From positions 9,012,423 through 9,042,922 of the forward strand of contig CM022666.1 of assembly GCA_012295275.1 (NCBI GenBank): 30,500 nucleotides of DNA, in the 5' to 3' direction. Shown one piece after another: positions 1 to 10,159 of this stretch; position 1 is the stretch's first letter; each line of letters starts with the position of its first letter. The translations under genes were made by a program, and so were the position numbers. Source of the DNA: Chrysomallon squamiferum. Its lineage: Eukaryota; Mollusca; Gastropoda; Neomphalida; Peltospiridae. The notes beneath the pieces are model-generated. The model was given only the letters and a program-made list of their open reading frames with translations. It had not been told where the DNA came from and made no database searches.

Positions 1-187
1 ACTTTTATTTAACAGATAAGAAATTAACTAAAAAAATTATTACTTGTATGTCTGGTGTTTATTATTATCAGTTTGGACTTTACACTGACTGAATATTCTG
101 AAATGATTATGAAAGTGAAAACTACACCAATTCTATAGATGAAGTATGCAATCTCAACAGCAGATTACAATATTATGGGCTCTGCTG

Positions 188-545
188 CCAAAGCTACAAT
201 ATATTAAATATATAAAATATGATATCACAGTAGACCACAATATCATATTCTCTTACCATAGCTACAAAACATTACAGTATGAAAAACCTAACACCAGTCT
301 ATGACATTATAGGCTAGGTTACCATAGTTACAAAACACAGTATGAGACATGAGTGTAGTTCTATTGCCATAGCTACAAAACATACGAAATGTGATCTCAC
401 AGCAGAGTATGATATCATTAAGTTATGCTACCATAGCTAGAAAATATTGCAGACTATGACATCATTGGCTATACTGCCATAGCTACAAAACATTACAGTA
501 AGCCAAATATATTGTATGTTAGGTTACCATAGCTGTAAAATGAGC
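188..545. repeat. Degenerate satellite-like tandem repeat
   Basis: The motif CCATAGCTACAAAACATTAC, with variants, starts at 188 (weak), 256, 322, 367, 431, 477 and 527. Spacing alternates between about 45-50 and 64-68 bp. Between motifs, versions of TATGACATCATTGGCTA recur. It looks like an old, decayed tandem array. Bases 1-187 are AT-rich and contain a weak copy of the between-motif sequence. Confidence 0.7.
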
Positions 546-560
546 CCTTTAGCTGACTCC

Positions 561-2924
561 ATAGTACCCTCTACTGCAGATTATGACATCAAAAATTATC
601 ACCATGAATATAAAATTATAATCACTTACACACTCAATGAAATGAAGATGCAAACATTACAAATAACATGTCCATTATATGTTTGACAAGACTGTACTAT
701 TCTTCTGTTTAAATGATGATATATTTCATCTATTTAAAAATAAAATAAAATTCTCAAATATGAAAAACCAAGTTAATTATTTTAAGACAATGATGAACAA
801 ATATTTTTCTTAGTCTGATGAGGATTTTTCTGCCCTTGAAGGCTTAGACTAACAGGATTTTTGTGCACATCAGTGGCTTTGCCTGATAAGACTTTTTGTG
901 CACACTGCAGTTACACAGAAGACTGTATTTGTTTTGTTTTATATACAAATATTGCCATTGTTAAAGATGTCGATGTATAACAAATTTCTACAAGTACAAC
1001 AAAACTATGTACAAGTAATAAACAACAGTCATTTAACATACAAATATCTGTCATGAAAAAAAAACTAATTCCCCAAAACAGGTAATAAAATTTCTCAACA
1101 TAAAATTGATCAATTCATTTAGAAAAAGAAAAGATACAAATTTTAAATTATTTTTAAATATATATATATATATATATGTAAGTAATATGTATATTTATAT
1201 ATGTATATAATATTGATGTATACAAGATGGTTACTGTAAAATAAACTGGACAATGTATTTCGATGTTTAAACTTTGCTAGTTTATTATGATGACAATGGC
1301 AGTTGTTTTTCTTTCAGTTCCTCCAAATAGATGGTACTAATACACATATAAAAAAATCTTATACAAATCACACATGCACATTAAATTCCATCCTTCACTA
1401 TATTTGGCTCTTAAATCCCTTAAACTTGGATATCACATAGACAGTGATTATAAGCATCAAAACTAAAGTCTCCATCACATACATCATTTGATAGGGATAA
1501 GTGAAATATTGGTGGTAGCTTATAGAATAGGGCAGACACCAAGTTGTAATTGATATACAATTGAAGAGATTTATTAATGAAAAAAATCTATTTTATTTTT
1601 CAAAGCTTTAAGATCCTGCAAATTCTCGGTGGTTTTTTCGTTTTTTTTTATTTTATTTTTATTTTTATGTCTTTTATATTATAAAAATGACCAACAGAAA
1701 AACGTTTAATCTGGATTTTACAAATATGATACATAGAGTCTTTGTTTTGATGCTAATAATGATTTAATAATTTTCTCTCATACTTCAATTTCTAGCTGAG
1801 GTATAGCCAGCACTGTAGATGATATATTGGTCAAGCATATTTTTTTGCTTTTTATTTCTATCAACAATGTTTTACTTTTCTCACCCTCTTCTTTTTATTT
1901 TTAAAACTTGTTCAGTTTATAAAACATTTGAAGTTCAATTTATGCTCAATATTTGATTGAGTTTTCTTTGTGTTACTTCCTCAATATGATCATAAAAAAA
2001 AAAAAAATTTACACACTGACACAGTATGAACAATACACTTGATATTAAAAGCCAAATAAAAACTTCAAAAGTTTTATAAGCTGCGACTATTCCTAATCTC
2101 AAATGTTCATGGTGGATGGTGAAAATATTGATGCTTGAGGTATCAGTGTGTTAAGTACCCTGTTTTATTTACTTTCAAAATATTGGGTGGATTATATAAT
2201 GCACCAAGTGTAAGGGATTGGGTGTATATAAATATGATTTTCATTCCATTCTGTATATAAAAAGTATTCTCAAACATGCTTGAAAACTAAGCAGCAGTAG
2301 TGATGGTAAAGCAGTTTAGCTGAACATCAATAGCAAACAAATTCAAAGATGTTAATAAATAAATAAAATAAAAATATTTGACAATTCTTATTAGTTCCTT
2401 CCATACACAGAAAAAAAAAATATATTTAAATATTGAAAAGGAATTGTTAATTTAAAATTGAGCAGGTATTTATTAGATTAAGAATCATCTGCCTAAGGTG
2501 GCAGAAAGGCAAGAATAGTGAGTAAAAACATCATTTGAAAAACAATTAAGTCACAAAAAGGTAAGCATCACGGCAGAACTCAGTCTTTTTAGTCAACTTG
2601 TAAATTCTAGTATAACACTGAAGCAATCTTGCCAGTTTTGTCACTGAAGTATTCACTTTTTATTGTATTTTTATGGTTAATGTTAAGTTTATGTCAGTGT
2701 TATGTCAAAATACTTAGTGTTTCCAGTAAACTGATTAAATCATTTTCTTATTTTTTTTAAAAACCTCACTTCATAATTACTTTCCAGTCCAAGTTAACAT
2801 GTATTTATCATCGTTACACAAAATATTTGGTCTTTCTATTCAATTTTGAATTAAATCTTGCATTCACTATGCTCTGTCTGGCCCATGCTTTATAGTTTAG
2901 TTGTTCTTGGTATGATATTGTATG
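561..2924. other. AT-rich gene-free flank
   Basis: No convincing open frame or RNA gene on either strand. Contains an (AT)n run at about 1158-1178, T-rich runs at 1627-1670, an A-run near 1994-2007, and a pair of TTTTTGTGCACA copies at 858-869 and 893-904. Might be intergenic or very distal 3' UTR of UTX; the sequence does not decide. Confidence 0.5.
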
Positions 2925-3135
2925 TCACCGTCTTGTTCATTCTTTTTATTCAGTTTGTAATGTCAATATCTGACACCTTCATTTTGTCACGTCAGGGTCT
3001 CATTCATTCCTTTTAGTCTGTTTGTAACAATGTCTGGCTTGTTATTTTTAGTCACATTATGGTCAAAATCTTGACTCATTCTTTATAGTCAAGTCATAAT
3101 ATCAAAAGTCAGGCTCATTCTATCTAGGCAATCTG
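2925..3135. repeat. Degenerate tandem repeat, period about 65-70 bp
   Basis: Three related units, each with TCATTC(T/C)TTTTAG/ATTC followed by a TTTGTAA-like element and ATGTC/ATATC, begin near 2935, 3001 and 3074. An additional weaker relative may lie near 2585. Diverged and without coding potential. Confidence 0.45.
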
Positions 3136-3875
3136 CTGCTACAATGTTACCTTTGTCATACTTGCTTATTAATGTTCATACTAAACACACTTAGGTAATT
3201 ATGGTTGGACTTTGACAAAACATAAAACCCTGAGATGATGGTGTTATTTATCTCCATGCTTCTATTATGAATAAATTCTGTAAAAATTCAAACAATTATA
3301 AACATATATATGTGGGGGGGAGGGAAAAAAAAAAATTGCTGCCACACTTGTAATTCTGAAACAATGATAAGAGCAGTTGTAGCCAATCTGTTGACAAATT
3401 CAAACGTATTATTTGAAAGTAGATAATGAAAATATATAACTTTTTATTACATGAAATTTTTCACTTTAAATATTGTTTTTAATATTTATACATTATCATT
3501 ATAAAAACTAAAATTCATTAAACTTCAGTCTTTTAAAGATTCAACATTCCAAAAATTCAACATTTAAATAAATACTGTGGAAAGCATTAACATGAACAAT
3601 AATATATGTATTTTTTTAATGTTATCTTATAAAATTTAAAGCTGAGTAACATATGTAAATAATTTATGTATTAATAAAAATATCCTTGGGTTGTTCAAGT
3701 ACAAAAGTGAATTAACACAAATGATTAAACAAGAGAAATCTATCAGTTCTAGTGAATATGTAAAAATGTAGTTCATCTGAATTTGTCAACCATGCTCTGA
3801 AGCCATCATCAAGTACAATCCTTGTATTCAATCAAGGATATGGCAGTGTAATTGCATAGATATTATTAATGGACA

Positions 3876-3911
<36 letters not shown>

Positions 3912-4454
3912 TTAATTAATCAATCAATCAATCAATAACAAGATGTATAAAAGTTAAGATTAAGATTAAAACTATCAGTAAGTTTCCATACAATTTTAAA
4001 TATTAAATTCCATGAGTTACTCTGGTGTTAATTGCTATTATTTGCTGATGTTCATGTTACACAATAACATTTTGGTGATGATAATAATGATTTTTGAAAT
4101 AGTCAATCATCTGATCATTATACTTTTTCTTTTCTTATTTGCAAAGTCAGGTAGCCAATGCTATCTGTTACAAAGAAATGGCAATCTATTAAGTATTATT
4201 TCTTTCTTTCTTTATAAAACTTTTTTTCCCCATAATACTGAGAACTAGCTTATCATATATTTAATCAAAATTATCTTTAAAAATAATTTTAAATCCTGGT
4301 GTAAAGATATATCTCAAGTATTTACTGGAAACTTACCAAAATTTGAAAAAAACCACAAACTATTTTATATATATTATTATTAAAATTATTATTATTTTTT
4401 TCAATATTTTTTTGTCCATTTATTTTGTTAAATAGTTAATACTTCCAGCAATCA
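3136..4454. other. AT-rich gene-free stretch
   Basis: Nothing recognisable as a gene. A plus-strand frame at 4012-4248 is hydrophobic and AT-driven, and I do not accept it. If 4455-4547 is a terminal exon, bases below 4455 would be its 3' UTR, with AATAAA (minus) at 4424-4419 as the nearest polyadenylation signal. Confidence 0.5.
3876..3937. repeat. ATA then AATT/CAAT microsatellite
   Basis: About ten ATA units at 3876-3907 pass into AATT and then CAAT tetranucleotide repeats to 3937. Compound microsatellite. Confidence 0.9.
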
Positions 4455-4547
4455 TTACACTCCAGTACATTTTGTTGCACCATCTTGTCCATGTCCTACT
4501 CGGTGAGCTGTTGAGTAATAACGTTTCTGTTCAGCTCTGGTTATCAC
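4455..4547 (-). CDS. Candidate true terminal exon of UTX
   Basis: On the minus strand an acceptor GAGCAG behind a TG-rich tract opens a phase-0 frame of 30 codons, VITRAEQKRYYSTAHRVGHG then QDGATKCTGV, followed by TAA. Its GC content is well above the surrounding sequence. The internal donor at 6322 (TCT|GTGAGT) is also phase 0, so the splice would give a UTX C-terminus ending in these residues, with a 1775-bp last intron. An AATAAA lies about 31 bases past the stop (4424-4419). An alternative acceptor, CTCTCCAG at 4598-4599, opens the same frame further upstream (exon 4455-4597) but in a phase that does not fit the UTX donor. I do not recognise the peptide; it could also belong to another minus-strand gene. 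Confidence 0.45.
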   Translation of the reverse strand: MITRAEQKRYYSTAHRVGHGQDGATKCTGV

Positions 4548-4796
4548 CTGCTCACACACACACAACTCATCATTAACCAGCTGTATTACAGAAATTACTG
4601 GAGAGAAAATAAACTCATTTTATTATTATTAAAAAATTTAGGTACTTTTTTCATTTATTTCTTCTTCTTTCTTTTATGTTATTTTATGATTATTTTATTT
4701 TATTTATTTAAGTCCATAGTAAATAAACTGATCATTGTAGATTTTTCATTTTATGTACATTATATATTTTATTCTCAAAATATTTGGTGCTTTAAC

Positions 4797-4822
<26 letters not shown>
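4797..4822. repeat. (AT)n microsatellite
   Basis: Thirteen uninterrupted AT units. Confidence 0.95.
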
Positions 4823-4828
<6 letters not shown>

Positions 4829-6072
4829 AAAATATTTCTTTCAATATGCAAAATATTTGTAAATTTTATTTCTTTACTCAGTTTCATGATAAAAAATTTA
4901 ATAAATATTTTATATTTCATCTATGAGTCATTTTCATTAAAACAAATCTCCAATAATTTCTGAAAGCTGTGAATCTTTCTTTTTATTTCTGCAAAAATGT
5001 CTCTTTTATTTGCATCCACTTCCAGTTTGGCCTGTTTAAAACAGCAGCTTCTTAAACAACTGTGTATAGGTCTACATCGTCTATAAACTACAAACCTACT
5101 GTTATCTGCAGTTCTCTACAAGCAGACTGTCATCTCTACAATCTAAATCTTCAACAGACATCAGTCTGTCTTCATTTTCTGTTTTACAAGTAAAAAAACT
5201 AAACGAACACTAAATGAGATCAAACATTGTTTTTTTTTCTCTTTCTTTCTTTTTAGATAATTTTGACATTTAACATTGGATAAATTCCAATGATATATTT
5301 TGGTGTTTTTTCTTTTTTAACACCCATTCACACAAACTTCATTTAAGTTTTGTCTTATATTTAGTGTTTGTTATGTGTGTGTGTACATTTATATGAACGC
5401 ACATACACATACTCACAGGCACAGGCACATACACTTACATGTATATGTATGTGTGTTTATATACTGAGATATATAATAGAATCTGGTATTACATCACATC
5501 AATACAGCCAATGAAAGCTACAAACAGCAAACAATGAAGTCTTCCATTTTGACACTTTTACAAAAAACATCTCACTCATCACGACATTGTTATTGATGCT
5601 TGGTGTGGCTGAAAATAAACAAACAAAATATTTATTATATCACTTGAATTACCAACAGGTTAATGAATGAAAGAAGGAAGTAAAGAATAAATGAAGGAAG
5701 TCATATAAAAGAGAAAATTTAAAACTGCTGATTCACAACATTTACCAGCTTAGAAAGAAAGCTAAGTTTTTTAATCTTTTGTACAGAATAATGTAACTTT
5801 ATCACTTTTAATAATATATAAAATATATTCAGACCATTTGGATGGCCAAATATGGATTTAACAAACAAACAAAACACTCATATGGAATTATACTTGAAAA
5901 TTGTTATCACAGACACACTAACAAATAACACTTTGACACATGATCAAGAACATCAAATAAATAAAAAGTAACTTATATTTACAAAATGTATTTAAGCCTT
6001 TTGTTGACACTACAGGTAAATTGTCACAAAAAATAATTATATGGCAATACATTTTTTTTTAAAACAATAGAA

Positions 6073-6219
6073 CTATATCTGACCATCTTCCCAAATAATG
6101 AAGTATTTAGTATTTATTTCTGTTTTTATAATTAAACTTTATAAGCTGTATCTGACCAATTATTCCAAATAATAAAGTATTTAGTATTTATTTCAATTTT
6201 GATAATTAAACTTTATAAG
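6073..6219. repeat. 73-bp tandem duplication
   Basis: Unit 1 (6073-6145) and unit 2 (6146-6219) both run from CT(A/G)TATCTGACCA through AAGTATTTAGTATTTATTTC to ATAATTAAACTTTATAAG, with few mismatches. It lies 32 bases past the 6251 stop in the transcribed direction, and each copy contains a minus-strand AATAAA. Confidence 0.9.
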
Positions 6220-6250
6220 ATGCTTATAAATATACAAGATGTGTATAAAT

Positions 6251-6490
6251 TTACTGTTCTGTGATGGCAGTAATTTTAATGTTATTGAGTTTTGAGTTGG
6301 TTACTCTAATTAAGTTACTCACAGACTGTAGCTGCAGTTTGTCGTACAACTCAACAAGCTCATCCATTGTGTACTGCTGCAGGACAATGATGCCGTCAAG
6401 GTTGGGGCTAATCTTTAATGCACAGTCTTGACAATGTACAATAAACTTCTTATCTTGTTCTGTCACAAACAAAATGTTGAACACCTCCAC
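6251..6490 (-). CDS. KDM6A: UTX exon x: second zinc Cys pair and C-terminus (read-through form)
   Basis: 79 codons plus stop. [19 protein letters not shown], and [18 protein letters not shown] match human [21 protein letters not shown], and LEQYKMEDLMQVYDQFTL. Cys1202 and Cys1205 complete the zinc site. Homology ends at about codon 55. The last 23 codons (6251-6322) follow a perfect GTGAGT donor and are AT-rich like intron sequence. They may be intron read as protein, in which case the exon ends at 6323 and joins 4547. The exon itself is certain; the stop at 6251 is not. Confidence 0.9.
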   Translation of the reverse strand: MEVFNILFVTEQDKKFIVHCQDCALKISPNLDGIIVLQQYTMDELVELYDKLQLQSVSNLIRVTNSKLNNIKITAITEQ

Positions 6491-9400
6491 CTACAAACAC
6501 AAATAAACACTTAAAATAAAAAGATAGAAAGAAAGAAAGGAAAAGGAGAAAAAAAAAGACAAAGAAAAGATAAATAATCATCAAAATAAGAGGAAATTTT
6601 AATTATTCATTTTGCAAATCTTATTTTGCAATATAATACTACTACTATAACTACTACTAATAATAATACTAATATATCAGTACACTCACACATACTCTTA
6701 GACCATTAAAAACAGTAAAAAGTAAAAAATATTAGCATAAATAATTTTACTGAAATCTATTTGTTAAAGATGTTGTTTATTGCATTTTCATTGTTGTAGC
6801 CTTTTTTTTTTTTGGACTCCAGTTTTATTATTGTATAAATGTATAAAGATTTTATTTATTTAAAACTTCGTACTTCACAATCATCACAGTAATGTGAAGG
6901 TTCATCTCTGCCTCGTCCATGCCACTTTATTTCAATGTTCAGTTCATCCAGGAAATCCAGAGTCATTTGAATATTGTGAATACATCGCATTAAGAAAAAC
7001 CTGAAAATAATTTTTTATTATTACATGATCGGATATTTGTGAAATATGACCAAAAAAATAATATTTTAATGAGTTAAAATTAAGATATGAAAACAAACAC
7101 AAACAAAATTTTAAAAATTGAAACTGATAAATGTATCATCTGTTATGAATTACTAGGGAGGGAAAAAATTGAGCACACTGTTTCTACATTTTGTGCCATC
7201 CTCTGCCAGTTCCTTTCTCCTCAAACAGAAACAATTTTAAAACAGACATATCACAACAAATAATCTTTGTGACATATAAACTTTAACATATTAGCAACAA
7301 AGTATCTTTTATATCAAGAGACAAGAGAAAGCACATAGAAAAAAACCTGGATAATCATCACTGTCTAGAATTGGAAATACTTACTTGAGAGCTTCGAACA
7401 GTTTAGGATCTGGGATGGTGAGATTTCGAGCGAGGTTCCAGGACAGATGTTTGAGTGGTACAATAGACTTGTAGCTCTGCAGCTTATTCCACTCATATCT
7501 GTCTGAAGCCAGCTGGAACTGTTTGTACGTCATAGGACCAACGTTCCACGCTATATTGTTACACCAACCCTGAAAAACAAAACATGTTTAACCTTTTTTC
7601 TTCACATACTGAACTAAATACATTTTAATTAATTATTTAATTTAAAAAAAAAAAAATAAAAAAAAAAAATTGGTTGTGTTTGTACCAATTTTCCACACTG
7701 TGTTGTTAGACCAACCCTGGGAAAAAATATTTTTAAAATTTTTATTTCTTCTAACACTGAACTAAATATTTCTGAATTTTACAAAATACACATTTAAACT
7801 AATCAAATTTATTTTCTTATCAAGTAATAAATTTAATTATTTATTCTTAGCTAGGACATGGGAAGATGTGAGAGATAAATTCAAGACTTGTATAAAGTGA
7901 GAACACTATAAGACTACTAACGATGGCCTGGACCCAGTGAACGCAGCCAATCCCAATCCAAACAACATCTCCAGGTTTCTGAATAAATCTGTAAACTGGG
8001 ACATCTTCTTCATACAAGTCTTCCAGAACAGGCCACCATGAACCTCTCAAGTAATTTACACTGTTTCTGAAAATTTATAAATATAAATTTTTTAGAAGAA
8101 GAAGAAAAAGAAAAAGAATCATGTGTTTTTTAATTCTTCATGTAATTATGATAAATACTTTCTTATACATCTTGTGTTAAATCAAATACTTTTTCTTTTA
8201 CTGGTTATCACAGATGTTAGTTTCTGTATTTAGTATGTAAAATTTAACATATAATGTATAATTTGTTACATAATACAGGATTAATGACTCTCCATTCTTG
8301 ACCTTACCAGGAGACAGCAATACAAAAATAAAAAAAAAAAAATAGTAATAACAATAATATGAAGAGGAAATTTAATTAATTTTGAAAATACTGATTGTTA
8401 TTTAAAAATGAAAAAAACAACACTATATTACTAGTCTTGGCTACTCACTTTTCACACAAGTTATGTATGACTCCCCAGTACTGGTCTGGAACAGCAAACC
8501 ACTCACAGTCACCTGGACCAATGTTGATGTTGACTGAGCAGTAGTTGTTGTTCTCCTGATGTCCTGAAATCATCCAATTATATTTCTTTAATATAACTAT
8601 TATTACTTTTATTATTGTTGTTGGTATTACTTTTATCATCATTGTCATCATAATCATTATTACTATTTCTACTACTACTACTGCTGCTTCTGCTGTTCCT
8701 TTTATTATTACTACTGTACTTTTTATGTGATTCTTTTTCAACTATAATATTTAATTTTCTATTTATATAATTTTATTTCAGAAGAAGTTATTAATATTAT
8801 TTATTAAATAGTTTTTTTGCTGGTTTTTTAAAATTATTTTATTTATTTATGTTTTCATTTTTGTATTTTATTGTGTTGTTTATTATTTCAGTTTATTTGA
8901 ATTTTATTACTTTCATTTCAAACACTGTTTTTCATATGCATTAAAGAATTTTTTTAAAAGAAGAAGAAAAATAATCATCATTAAAAGGTTCAAACCTGGA
9001 GTTCTTGAACCAGGAACCTTCATGTAGAGCTGTACAGTGTTCATGCCGAGGATGGTGTGTCCGACGTGACTGAGCATGTTGCAGGCAGACACAAGACGTA
9101 AAAACGCTGGCAGCTTCGTTAGTTCCTCCAGCTGCGGTTTCCATCGGCGTTCGTCAGACAAATCCAAATTTGTACCAAATTTTATTGTTTTGTGTTTCTT
9201 CCTGTTTCAAAAATTAACAACAGTAATAAACAAAAATTAAATTTAAAATAATGATAATAATAATAATAATAGTAATCATAATAATGAATAAAAAATTGTA
9301 AAAATAAACACAGGATATTAAATTAATAATCAAGTGAGTTCAAATTTAACTTTCTGGACACAAAACATTTTAAAATTAACACACCAGGAGATAAGAGACA

Positions 9401-10120
9401 CAGAACACTTTGTACAGTGGCTTGTACTTGTTGTTGAACCTTCCAATAGGCTTTTCTCCTAATTATGGCAATCTTTAAAACTGCTATGGGAAACACTAGA
9501 AGGGTTTAAAATAGGTACAAAGATTCCAAAGGCAAAATACATCAAAAACAAAGATTTCTGTAAACAAAATTAATGAGAACAGGAAGCGGGGATGTTGGTT
9601 TTATAGAAAAAAGAAAACAACTCTCACCCTCTAGATGACAGTGAGGAGTTCGAGTCACTGTCTGAGTCTTTGGGATGATGGTGACCTTTGGCTTTTTCAT
9701 GTTCCTCCTGTAACACAAAAAAATATATATCTTTAACAAAAATAATGAATTAAATGTGTAACCTTTGGTTGTTTTTGTTGTGGTTTTTATTAATGAACAT
9801 AAAGATTATAATTATGATAACAAGATTATCTTGGAACATTCAAGAATGACATGGCTAATGAAAATTAAGATGGTGGTTTGTAATAACAAATATAAAAAAA
9901 AAATTATTTTAGATTATTTTCAATTAGAATTCAATTTAAATTTGAGGATTTGATAAAAAAATAAATCAAAAATTGACTTTTTTTTGGTAAGATTTAGGTT
10001 TCTTTAATTTAGTTTTTTTTTAAATCTGAATCTATTTTTTAACAAAATATAAATTAACATTTTTTAATGACACCAAGTAACTGAAAATATATTTAACAAA
10101 AAAATAAATAAATAAAAAAA

Positions 10121-10159
<39 letters not shown>

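Larger units (their letters stand above)
4548..6250. other. UTX 3' UTR or last intron
   Basis: If the gene stops at 6251 this is 3' UTR or flank; if it splices to 4547 it is the last intron (4548-6322). Contains an (AT)n run at 4797-4822, a CA/TG-rich patch at 5370-5455, a 73-bp tandem duplication at 6073-6219, and a 64-codon open frame without ATG at 4921-5115 (minus). AATAAA in the minus sense occurs in both copies of the duplication (about 6113 and 6188), the nearest polyadenylation signals to the 6251 stop. Confidence 0.6.

Noticed and set aside
811-851. Hammerhead-ribozyme-like core: CTGATGAG enclosed by TAGTCT / AGACTA arms
   Set aside because: The arms pair, but no proper GAAA core, stem II or cleavage site (UH) stands in the right place, and no second or third stem can be drawn. 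Treated as chance.
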